Below, in pieces: positions 12,564-24,500 of a stretch of DNA of 64,000 bases. The stretch covers positions 185,277 to 249,276 of the forward strand of contig JAMXIF010001119.1 of assembly GCA_028583685.1 (NCBI GenBank). Reading direction: 5' to 3'. This DNA is from Petaurus breviceps papuanus. Taxonomy: Eukaryota; Chordata; Mammalia; Diprotodontia; Petauridae. Below the pieces are notes generated by a model. The model did no database searches, was not told where the DNA came from, and saw only the letters and a program-made list of their open reading frames with translations. A program made the position numbers and the translations under genes. Each line of letters starts with the position of its first letter. The first letter of the stretch is position 1.

Positions 12564-15500
12564 CTAGATGTCAATATAGGGGAAAAGCACATTTAGAATC
12601 TCTTCCTTAGGAACCTGAATTTAGAGTGCTCAATAAAACCAAAATTTTTTTGCCTTTATTAAAGGATCTGTTACTTCAACACTCATGAAAGTGCTTATGT
12701 AAATGAGTTTTCTGGAACTTTTTGCTCTTAATGCTAAAGACTTATGCCTTGAGAAATGTTTATTATTAATGCTAAATGGTTGGTAACTGGTGAAAGGACA
12801 ACAGCAGAGAAATTCAATGGCTTTCTGGTATTGACTTGAGTCAATGGGATCTTGATGAAGTGATGTCCTTGAAATACTGGGAGAAGGGATTCTATGGCAG
12901 TCCTACAAAAGTCGTCACAATCGTTTAATGTTAACAAAAGTTCCATTAATGTAGCTTTAATTTCTGCAAAGGGTTATTATTTTTGAACATTTCAAGAGCA
13001 TTTATTATTTGTAAGGAGCTATGAATTCTATAGAAATGCAGAATATTGGGGTTGCAGAGAAACTCGTTTGTTCTTTTTTGGCCCAGACTTCTGCCTTCAT
13101 CTTTGTTAGGGAACTGCAGGTGTGGAAACTCATTCCACTGGTTCAAATCATCAGTTGTGTAATTTATAGTCTGAATGGATTTGCCTGGGCCAATGAGAAG
13201 TTGTGATATAGTGATGATGTTGTATCAGATGTAGGACTGAGGGCTTCTGGACTGCAAGGTTAGTACTGTCCTCACCATAAAATGGTGCCTCTCATTTATT
13301 ATTTACCCCTCAGAATAGTTGAAGCAAGTAGTTGATAAATTTTTACCCTCTTTCCAGATGAAAATATGTATTCAAATTCATTGGGAGGCTATGACATAAT
13401 TTGACAATATATAATAGTAGACAGAAATACTACTTTTGGACAGGTACATGTACAGTCCTTCCTATTTTAGGTACCTAGGAAACAAGAATGACAAAAGTTC
13501 AGTCTTCATTGTTATACCCTCATTTCCATGCCTTTCCTCTTCATCTCAATCATTGCTTCACCTACCTCTACTTCTAAACCTCCAATGTAGCCCTATTTCA
13601 GGTCCTCAACTAGTTAGCTAGCACCTCTGGTCAGTTTAAAAGTGGTGCTTGCTCCAAAATATATTTGTCCTGATTAGTGTGTTCCTTCCATATGGGAAAG
13701 CCTCTCTGCTTTCTAAAGCTTGCCTATTCTTCAAGGTTTGGCTCAAAGAAAATTGTCTTTAAGAAACCTTCCCTCTTCCAGCCCAAAGTGATCTTTCTCT
13801 TCTCTAACTCCTCTTATATCACTTAATTCTCTACTGAATACTCTAATCCAGCCTCTTATTTTGTAAGGTCTTAAACCTCTAAATGTTTCATCTGCTTTAG
13901 TCTCCCCCTGCCCCTGATTAAGTTTCTTGGGGATAGGGAGGAAGGGATGGGGCTGGCTAGGGCCACTCTTCCTTCTACTTTAAAAAAAATTATTTACTTT
14001 TAATTTATAACATTCAGTTCCACAAACTTTTGAGTTCCAAATTTTCTCCCCCTTCCCCCTTCCCATGAAACCAGATAGAGGTTCTACAAGTACCTTCACA
14101 TTAAGTAAGCATTAGTCAAGAAGAATTATAAGTAAAGGATTGACCAATGAGAAAGAAGAAACAAAAGAAAACAAAAAAGAGAGAGCAAGTAGTTTGCTTC
14201 CAACTGCATTCAGACTCTGTAATTCTTTCTCTGAATGTGGACAGCCCTTTCCATCATGAGTCTTTGGGAGTTGCTTTGTAGCCTTGCATTGCTGAGAGGA
14301 GCTCAGTCTATCAAAGTTAGTTTCTTCTGCTCTTGTGTTAGTTTATAGTTATATGGAACTGGACACATTACATATACTCAATACAAATGTTGACTGTTAT
14401 GTTGCAAAGGTAGTTTAGTGTGGTTAATAGATAGGGGCAGGTGACAGTGTCTCCTTTCTCTTCTCTCTTGCACCACAATTCTCCATTTTTATCATCCCTT
14501 TGATGACTTTCTAGTTTCCTGACCATCTACCCAGGGCCCTCTCAAGTGTAAGCCTCTTTATATTATCTGAAGAGTTCTTTCTGTTTCGGTTGAATTTCGT
14601 AGGATTCTATGTAATCATTAAAATGAAAGTAGCTGGTGCTGATACTAGCTCTTGGGCTTTTTCAAGAGGTGGTGCAGCAATTTCTTCTGGAGTGGGCAAC
14701 TAGCTTAACTCCAGCTGATATGATTAGTACTTGTTTGGGGTTCTAACTTCTCTTTTATATTGACAAGGTTTATCTTCTCTGGGTATGTCTGCTTTCACAA
14801 ATCCAGCAACTGATGATGTATGACTAGAGAGGCTTCACAGTGAAGATGGGGACTTGGCCTAGGGCATGTGTAGATAAGTATCAAATGCTCACTAAATTTA
14901 GAGACTTTGTGCTTGCTGGCCAAAGAGCATAGACTTTTTTTTTTAAAGCAATTGGGGTTAAGTAACTTGTTCTAGGTTATATGGCCAGTTATTTCTGGGT
15001 GTGGTGCTAAGTATCTGAGCCTGGGATCTGATCCCAGGTCATCCCGACTCTGGGGCCGGTGCTCTTACTCGCTGTGCTACCTGGCCACCCCAAGCATAGA
15101 TTTTTTGAAAGGCTTTAGGTAGAACAAAGAATGAGAGGATCATAGATATAGAAGAATAGCTTTAAAGGAGTCTTGGAGTTCATTTAGTTCAATTGTCTCA
15201 TTTTATAGATGAAGGAAATGACAGCCAGAGAAGTTGAGTTGCTTAAGGTCATTCTCGTAATAAGTAACAGAACTAGACTTTTCCCCCCAACAACTCCCCT
15301 CCACCAAAAAAAGAAAAAAGGAAAAAATTCCTTAGAGGGCTCCTTATATCATGAGTGATGTGTCAAACTGCCTATCAGAATATACTCCCAAGTATATTGA
15401 AACTCCCAAATTTTTGAAAAAATATACTCAATATACTCCCAAGTCTTTGAAACAAGGCTTAGTCATTCATATACTCAACAAGCTTTCCTGGGCACCTGCT

Positions 15501-18500
15501 ATGTCCCTCAGGAAGTGAATCATTTTGTTTGGTAAGAAGACTAATGTAAATAAAGCAAATAGTAAATAAACCAATGTATAAGATGGTTTATAATTAATTG
15601 GGCGCTAAAGCCTCTGGTTCAGATGAGAAGTGCCAGAAGAATTCAGGGAAGAGGCAGAAATTTATCTGGCCCTTGGATAGCTAGGGTTTTGAAAGACTGA
15701 GAAGAAAGGGGAAGGGGACTCCAAGAGGGACCTTCCAGGTAAGGGGACATGGTTTACCTCCATGGGATTTACAGTGATGGTAAGTGCAGAGTCATCCCAA
15801 TCCATTTCACTCTCTTTGGTTGATTCGCTTTCCTGTATGCAGTGCTGGTGTGCCACTCGGATTCGGTATACGCCCATGGCTACGACGAACACCAGCATTC
15901 CAACACAGACAATTATGACCACTGTAGCAATGCTTGGAATGACTGAAAGGAGGAGAAGAGATACAAGTGAATCATGAACATAGGTCTATTAAGTTCTTGG
16001 TTACGTGGCATCATAGGTATTTCTCAATGACAATTGCTATGCATAATTATAAAATGTTTATATCATCCTTTATAATTTCCAAAGGGATCTTTATTACATA
16101 TATTATTTAATTCTTTCTGTGAAATTTCACAGGTTAAGTCAGAGAATCATAGACTTTGGAGTAGAAGGAACTTTGGAGATCCAACTAGGCCAACTCTGTT
16201 ATTTTCTAGATGAAGTAATGGATACATGCCCAGAGAGGAGAGGCAAATTACCCAGTCGCCCAGGCAGTAAATACCAAAGCCAGCATTCAAACTCTTGTCC
16301 TACAGTTCTAAACTTATTGCTTTCCCCATTATGCCAATATTCCCATTTTATAGATGAGGCATTGAGAAATGTTACTTGCTCAATACCTCACAGCAAGTTT
16401 TAAGGCCTTTAACTTGGGTCCTCTGACTGGAATAGCTGCCTTCTGCATTACTATGCTTCTCCATTTTCTTATCCTTGTTCAGGGACAAACTTCCTAAAAT
16501 TCTATTCCTTCTTAAGTCAGCAAAGTTACATGAAGTATACATACCTAGTAAAATGTCAACTTCTTGAGGATAGGGACTGTTAAATTTTTGTCTTTGTACA
16601 CATAGGGCCCTGGCACAGTGCTTGCCATAGAGTAGATGCTTAATAAACACTCTTCTATGATGAAGATGATGATGGTGGTGATGATGATGTTCATAGGCTT
16701 TAAGAGCTAGAAGGGCCTTGGAAATAATTTAGTCCAATTCCTTCATTTTGCAAAGGAGGGAACAGAGGGCCAAAGAGGGCAAAGTATTTATTCAAGATCA
16801 TACAGGTAGTAGTAATAGAAAGGGGATTCAAATCCATGTCTTTTTTCATTTTTGATACAGTGCTTTTTTTCCCACTCATGACACTGGTATTTTACTTTGT
16901 GTTTATCCAGACACAGGAGTTATTGGTATTCTTATTTCTAAAGATGAGAAATAGCTCACATTTATAAGGTACTTTACAGGTTCTATAATGTCATCCTCCC
17001 AGCTGACACTTAGAGGTGTGACTTGCTCAGTTAAGGTCACACACCTATAAAGGTGGAATGGAGACTTTTAATCCAGAGCTTCTAATTGCAAGTGTAGTAC
17101 TAGGGAGAAACTGAGACATGGAGACATTTTATTAAGCTTCTTGAAGTCACACAGGCAGAGTTAGTGACAAAATAAAGATTTAAACTCCATTCTTTTGACA
17201 TCCATCACCAGGATCTACTATACTGTGATTCTGACACAACCTATTATTTGAAACATAATGTAATTAATATATAACACAACAGATAATATGGGAGGCTTTT
17301 TGGCATAGTAGAGAGCTGATTTTGGAGTCATGAAGATTCTGTCTCTGTCTCTCTCTGTCTCTCTATCTCCGTTTCTCTGTCTATCTCCATCTCTGTCTGT
17401 CTGTCTCCCCCTCCCCCTCCCTCCCTCCTTCCTTATCTCCCTCTATCTCCTGTCTCTCCCTTTCCCTCTCTCTGTTTACACACCCATAGTGCATGCGCAC
17501 ACACACACACACACACATGCCATTTTGGATACCTCTTAATTGTGTGTCTCTAGGTAAAGTCACTTAAGCTTTATGTACCTCAAGACCCTAGGAATTCCTA
17601 AGTCAGTGGAGGATTGACGTCTTTATTGGCAGAGGGACTTCTTGTCTTGGGAATTGCCTAATCTGACAACAACATTAAAATGCTTTAAAGGTTGCGGATT
17701 GCTTTACATTTGTGTTTCATTTGATCCTTATCACATTCCTATAAGTAGCTGCTATTTTTGTTTGCATTTTACAGATGGGGAAACTGGAGCAGATGGGATG
17801 ATTCTAAGGACTTGCCTAGGGTTTATGCAGCTGGTATGAAATAGGATTTGAATTCAGGTTTTCCTGACTCAATGCATAGTTGTGAATTTATTATTGTTTC
17901 ATACCTCCTGACCACCTATGTAGCACCTCCCCCTTATATACATTTGGGCAGACATTTCAATTCCATCTCATCCATTTCTGAGGCTGTGGGAGTTAAACCT
18001 CTGAAATAAACTCATTTTTAAAGAAAGCCAGTTTAAGTCTTTGGTTTTGGAAGGCTCTTATATTCTAGGCAGGTCTTGTCAAAAGCTTTCCAAGGACCCT
18101 TCTGTTCCTTTGGCACTGTCTTTTCTCTTAACAAGGAGGTAACTTGTGAGACCCTGGGAGGTTAAATGATTTGATGAGGATTACACAGATAGTTCCTAAC
18201 AAAGCCAGGACACATGGAGGCACTTGACATTAAGCAAAGCCATTGAAAAAGCTGGCTCTTCTAACTCCCTTTCTAACTCATTCCCTTCCTTCCTGAAGGG
18301 TGACCCTGGGAATTGGGAGTGACAGTAGGTTTGACTGAGGGGAGGAGGAGATATCCTTGCTGGCTAAGCACCGATACCAAGAAGAGGTGTACAGGTACCA
18401 CAAGTCTTACCTGAATTACGCATGCTACTTATTTCAGGCTCTGAATGGTGGATGGACTGGAGGAACTGAGGCTGCACGACCATGTGGTTGACATGCTCTG

Positions 18501-21500
18501 TGTCTGGATTGATCTCATGTAGAACATTAACCTGGAAAGATAAAGAAACAAGCTGATTGCACCTGTACCTTTAGCTAGTGTTTTGGCCAGCTCCTGTGGT
18601 CTCCTTCGCATGCAGATCTTCTTGGGACCAGGCAGTTCACAAAGGTGAACTGTCTTCCCTGGGATTTGAAAAAAAATAAATTTTAATTGATATTTGTTAT
18701 TTTTACATCACTTTATTCTTAAATATAGACCTCCCCTCTTCCCTAACAAAGAATAAAAGAGGGGGACAATGCAGTTCAGGAAAACTAGCCAGCATGTCAA
18801 CTGAATATATGCAGTTTTCCAAGACCACAATCCCTCAGCTCTGCAAATAAGAGGGAGGGAGGTACATTTTAATCATCCCCTCTTTGGGGATGAATGTGGT
18901 CATTATAATTACATGGTATTCAGTATTTTTGTTTTGTTCTTTCCTTATGTATTATTAGATTTTCTCCCCTTGTTCTACTCATTTCTCTTTGCATCAGTTC
19001 ATATAAGTCTATCATCTTTATTCTTTGTGTTTATTATTCCTTCTGGGGCAGTAATATTCCCTTAGATTTATTTACCCAAATTGATAGGTATCTACTTGTT
19101 TTAGTTTATTGCTATTACAGAAACATATTACTATTAACATTTTGTTTGTATTTGGGGCCATTCTATTTTGTCTTTGATCTCTTTGGGGTATATACCTGGT
19201 AGTGAGATGATTGACTTCCTTGAATTATTATCAGTACTTGTCAGAATGGAACTTGGAACCTAGAAATGTAGTGGTTGCTCATCGACCACTTACATGGTAT
19301 GACTAAACAAAATCCGTTATATGAATGTAATGGAATATTACTGTGCTGTAACAATCAATGATTATGAGGAACTGAGAGAAATGTGGGAAGATCTATACAA
19401 ACAGATGCTGAGTGAGGTAAGTATTCCGAGTAAGGTAGGCAAGCAGGAGAATGATATAGGCAATGACAAAGAAAATGCAAGCAGAAATGATTGAAATTTG
19501 ATTAAGTATGATGGACAATCTTGTGCAAGGAAAACTAATTGATGATGAAATAAACATATCTCAAGAGAGAGTTAGGGGACTATGCAAAATGTGCTATAAG
19601 CTATCAGATGTGGTTGCTGCGTATGTTGGTTTGGCTTAAAATTTTTTTTTCTTATAAGGGAGGCAGATTAAGGGAAAATGATTAGCATAAAAAAGAAATT
19701 TTGGGGGCTGGTGGTGGAATTAAAAGGGCAGAGAGGAGCATGATGAGGCAGAGCGCACAGGCAAGTGAACAGAGAACAAAGTGGGGCTCCTATGTCTTGA
19801 GCTATGCCCTAGTTCCTGTCACTGGGCTACTATGGCAACAATCAGTTTAACGTTCCTTTGATGTCAATACCTCAACATCTTCCTCTCTTTAGATTATTCC
19901 CCTAATGGTGGGCATTCTGGTTTGCTACATCTTTGAAGGAGAAAGTATTTTCTCCTCCTCCCTGTTCCTCTTTACTTTTCTCTATTCACCACCCATGCAG
20001 ATTTGCATTTGTCCTGAATTTAGTGAAGAGTATTAACTCTAAGTGATTTTATGCTTCTGAGAGCAATTATTTCTCCAGTTTGGGAAAGTAATGGGCAGGT
20101 GACCAAGGAAAAAAGCTGGAGGGTCTATTCAGGTCTCATGTCTCATACCTTTAACTTGATCCAACCTAGGTTTTTGCAATTGAGTGAATGAGAACTTTAG
20201 AACTGTCTTTCGAGGTCATTTTTGCATCTCATCTTTATCCCAGATTCTTTTTCTTTTCTTTCTTTTATTTTTGGAGGGGGGGGGGAAGGCAAGGCAATTG
20301 AAGTTAAGTGACTTGCCAAGGTCATACAGCTAGTAAATGTGTTAAGTGTCTGAGGCCAGATTTGAACTCCAGTCCTCCTGACTCCAGGGCTGGTGCTCTG
20401 TTCACTGTACCACCCGGCTGCCCCCAGATTCTTTTTCTTAAGCAGGGGTCACAAAGAAGGAGAGAGGAAGTAGCAGTTTCCTTTTAGGCTTATATTAGGG
20501 TCCCACTAAATGTAAGGTGAAACAATAGCAGTACTCACCTCTAAGTTAAATTCGTTACTAGTATACCGTCCATTGAGCTCAGAGCACTTGATCTGGAACT
20601 TTCGATCATCCAGGCTGGCTGGGTGCCAATTGCGATAGCGGACTTGGCGAAGAACCTGCTCATAGCTGGTCATTGTGCCCACACCTAGGTCAGGAAAGCC
20701 ACATACTAGTCATTCTTGGGAGGGTGGCCTAAGGCCATCTCATGACCTATTCATTCAGTTCTCTGTATTTGCCAAGAGAGGGAATTCTGCTGGTGGAGGG
20801 GTGAAGGGAGAAATATACATCAAATTAAGTTTTACTATTGAAATGAATTGTTTTTTGAAAAGAGTTGGATTCCAAAGATCCAACCAAATTAACTCATGAC
20901 CATTTATATCTGGTGGGGATTCTAGGTAGGGTGGATTGGCTCATTGTTATTAATAATTCCTAAAGTAAGAGAGTTTATAGGTGAAAGAAAATTCCACAAT
21001 CTAGGTTATCTAGATTATTTGTTTCCATTTTTTTTTGTTCTACAAACCCCTTTCAATAAAAAAAAAAGTGTTGTGAATACTCAGGGTAATTTAATATACT
21101 ACTCATGATATTATTTTTCTTTTCTTCTGAACTTCTTAATAGGATTTCTTAAATTTTCAACATCCATTTTTTGAAAGATTTTGAATTCCAAATTTTTCTT
21201 GCTCCCTCCCTCCTTTCCCTTCTCCTCTTCCCCAAAATGGCAAGCAATCTGATATAGATCATACCTGTGCAATCACATAAAACATTTCCTCACTATATTC
21301 TTTTAGATTTATTCATTAAGTGCTTGCAATAACTACAATGATAACAAATTTATAATGTTTTAAACATACATATCTTTATTGTTAGAGAGGAAATTATAAT
21401 TGTAACATAGGCAATTATTTACTAACATAATTAAGCAATTATTTACTGATTTAAAGAATTTAGCATGAACTCCTGAGAACTGGAGACCCAGGGTCATCAT

Positions 21501-24500
21501 TTCTGTTCTACCACTTACTGGGAGTTTGGGAACTACTAAATGAGAACCATTGGTCTGGGTAATTCCTGTTGGCATGAACAACCCAGGCTGGTCATTAAGA
21601 TCTGGTGACCAAAATTATGAGTCAGAAATCAAGTGTCCCCTCTGTTGATTGAGCCATGGCAGGGTAATATGATAACCTGAGTGGTCTTCTCTTTCACCAC
21701 TGACCAGTCTATTTCATAAAGTTTTTAAAGCTTAAGCCATGGCCACTCCTTGCAGGAAGGCCATCAGCAACAAGGCGGTGGGGGACCCTGAAGTCCTGTT
21801 AATTTCCTTACCATAGATGGAATAGCCTGACGTGGAGTTGGTGGCATCCAGATGTCTTTCCTGCAGCTCATCGTAGTCTAGCTCTAAGCACTCCTGTCCA
21901 GGTTCCAGTTCTTCTCCAATCACCAAAATGTCACAGAAGTCCAGGTTGTGGAGCATCTCCTCTAAGAGCACATGCTTTGGGGCTATGAGAGGGGAAAAAA
22001 AACCAGATGTCTAAGAGACAGCCATGGAGTATGAGTGTGTAATAGTGGAAAGAACCTTAGAGTTTGGAGGCCTAGGGTTATTAGAGTTTTTGTTTTACTG
22101 CTTATTAGTCATCCTTCTACCTCTCTGAACTTAGGTTTACTTACCTGTAAAATGGAGGTAATGATATTTGGACTGTCTGTATCATAACAGTTATAGTGAT
22201 GAAAGTGTCATTCAGTTAACTAGAATTTATTAAGAATCTATCATATGTCAGGCACTGTGCTAAGTGCTAGGGTTATGTAGAGAAAGGAAAGGAAAAGACC
22301 CCAACAACAACCAAAAAATCAACAACAAACAACCCTCTCCCTTTTCCTTCTTACTCCCCCCCCCCCCCCCAACAAGTCTTTGCTCACAAGGAGCTTAAAG
22401 TCTAATGGGTAGCAGCAATGGGTGCAAATGTTAGAAACAAGATATATACAGGAAAAAGTGTGTGGGGAGCACTCTTGGAGGGAAAGCACTAAAGTTAAAG
22501 ACTTTTTGCAAAAGATGGGATTTTAGCTGACACTGGAAGGAAGCCAGGAAGCATTGGTGAGGAGGGAGAGATTTTCAAGTAAGGAGGTATCTAAGGAGTC
22601 AGGAAATGGAGTGTTGCATACAAGAAAAAGCCAGGAAGATAGCATCACTAGATTGCATTGTACATGGAGGGCAGTAAAGCATAAGAAGACTGGAAAAGTA
22701 GAAAGGGGCCAGGTGATGAAGGACTGTTAAAAATCAGATAATTTTATATTTGATCCTGAGAAAAGTTGGGAGCCACTGGAGTTTATAGAATAGGGAAGTG
22801 ACCTAGTCAGGTCTATGCTTTAGAAAGATCCATTTGACAGATGAGTGGAAGATGGATTAGAATGGGAGAAGACGTGGCAGGGAGACCTATCAGCAAGCTA
22901 TTACAGTAGTCCAGGCCTGAGAAGAGAGTAGAAACAACAAGACTTGGCAACTGTAAATCCTGAACATGCTACATAAAGGTGACCTATCATTGTCATTGTT
23001 GTTAGCCTCTGACACAATCACTGTGTTTCTCCTCTATTGTCTTAGATCAGGGATTCTTAACCTTTTTATGTAGGACTCCTTTGGCAGTCTGATGAAGCTT
23101 ATGGAATCTTCCGTATAATTTTTTAAATGCATAAAATAAAATACATAAGGGTACAAAGGAAATAAATTATATTGAAATATAATGACCACAGTATTTTTTA
23201 AAAGTTCATCTGCTCTAGGTTAAGAACTCCTCTTATGATGGAATAGGAGCATTAGTCACTGAATCTTCTGTGCTTCTGTTTCTCCATCTGTAAAGGGAAG
23301 GGGTGAGCCAAAGGGCCTCTGAGGCCCCCGCCATCTCTGGATCTGCAATCTCATGATGCTAAGTTCCTTCCCCTCCCCCAGCCCTCAAATCGCTATTCTG
23401 GCCAAAAATATCTCCCCCAAATCCCAAACTCCAAACAATGCTTTGCATTGATATATTGCCTCTTGAAAGTCCCCAGTAAACTACAAATATGTTATTTGGG
23501 AGGAGTAATACATTAATAGCAACATATTAGCATGGGAAGCTGAGAGCAGAATTGTGTAGAACCCTGTCCTGGCTTTAGGGCATAATGTTATCATAGCTCC
23601 CACAAGTCTTCTCCTCTTTTGCCTGCTCCCTGTCTTATTTTATGACTCTCAATTTTTCAAGAAAATGGTTGAATAGTTTAAAGAACCTATTAAACCTTGA
23701 AAAATGCCAGCCAGAGGGCAGCAATTCTGGGGGAAAAGACACAAAAAAAACTTCGCCCCATATCAAAGGCATTCAAGATCATATGTGGAAGTATGAACAA
23801 CAAATATAATTGAAAACTGATCTTGAGAGACATTCTGCATGGGGTTTCTCTGGCTCTTCTTTCTTTCTAATGATGGTCCAGGGAAGAAAGAGATGGCAAC
23901 GGGGCAGTGGGGGGAAGGTGAAGCTCCTTGGTCTTGCACTGGTTGGAAAGCCATAGTTTGAAAATGTGAACCTACTTTCCCATAGTAACCTTAATTTTCC
24001 CAGAGCCCATAAAGACTTCCTCAGAACAGTTCTCCACAGTCTAATTGTGGGGGTGGCTTCTACTTTTCCAGTCTTCTTATGCCTTACTGCCCTCCATGTA
24101 CTCTGCAATCCAGTGATGCTATCTTCCTGGCTTTTTCTTGTATGCAACACTCCATTTCCTGACTCCTTAGATGTCTCCTTACTTGAAAATCTCTCCCTCC
24201 TCACCAATGCTTCCTGGCTTCCTTCCAGTGTCAGCTAAAATCCCATCTTTTGCAAAAAGTCTTTCACTTTAGTGCTTTCCCTCCAAGACTGCCCCCCACA
24301 CACTTTATCCTGTATATATCTTGTTTCTAACATTTGCACCCATTACTGCTATCCATTAGACTTGGAGCTCCTTGTGAGCAAAGACTTGTTGGGGGGGAGG
24401 AGTAAGAAGAAAAAGGGAAAGGGTTGTGTGTTGTTGATGGCCAAGTCAGCATGTACTGAGCTGGTGGATCCAGGTAATAGCAAGGAAGACTGGCTTAACC

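Larger units (their letters stand above)
12564..15757 (-). other. CLSTN2 last intron (3.2 kb)
   Basis: Bounded by donor GTAAAC below 15758 and acceptor TAG above 12563, with a pyrimidine-rich stretch TGCTTTTCCCC before the acceptor. It holds a decayed L2 at about 13490-13910, an antisense L1 3' region at 13980-14420, a SINE at 14941-15092 and a MIR-class piece at 15145-15285. 12590-13480 and 14430-14940 show nothing recognisable. Confidence 0.9.
15943..18410 (-). other. CLSTN2 intron (2.5 kb)
   Basis: Donor GTAAGA, acceptor CTTTCAG. It is packed with MIR-class copies (16135-17215, 17685-17875), one L2 3' end (16540-16650) and a pyrimidine-rich simple repeat (17333-17520). 17880-18410 shows only a weak MIR trace near 18120-18200. 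Confidence 0.9.
18532..20538 (-). other. CLSTN2 intron (2.0 kb)
   Basis: Donor GTGAGT, acceptor TTTCCAG. It is largely made of L1 pieces (18665-19210 antisense, about 19283-19600 sense) and a WSINE1-like SINE at 20256-20425; 19690-20240 shows nothing I recognise. Confidence 0.9.

Noticed and set aside
12377-12610. Plus-strand open frame of 77 codons rich in Leu and Pro
   Set aside because: It is the antisense shadow of the Glu/Asp/Ser-coding terminal exon of CLSTN2.
15762-15977. Plus-strand open frame of 71 codons opposite the membrane-helix exon
   Set aside because: Shadow of the minus-strand CLSTN2 exon; no independent features.
23779-24207. Minus-strand frame of 142 codons
   Set aside because: It crosses the inverted L2 arm in antisense orientation and unique intron sequence; no conserved domain.
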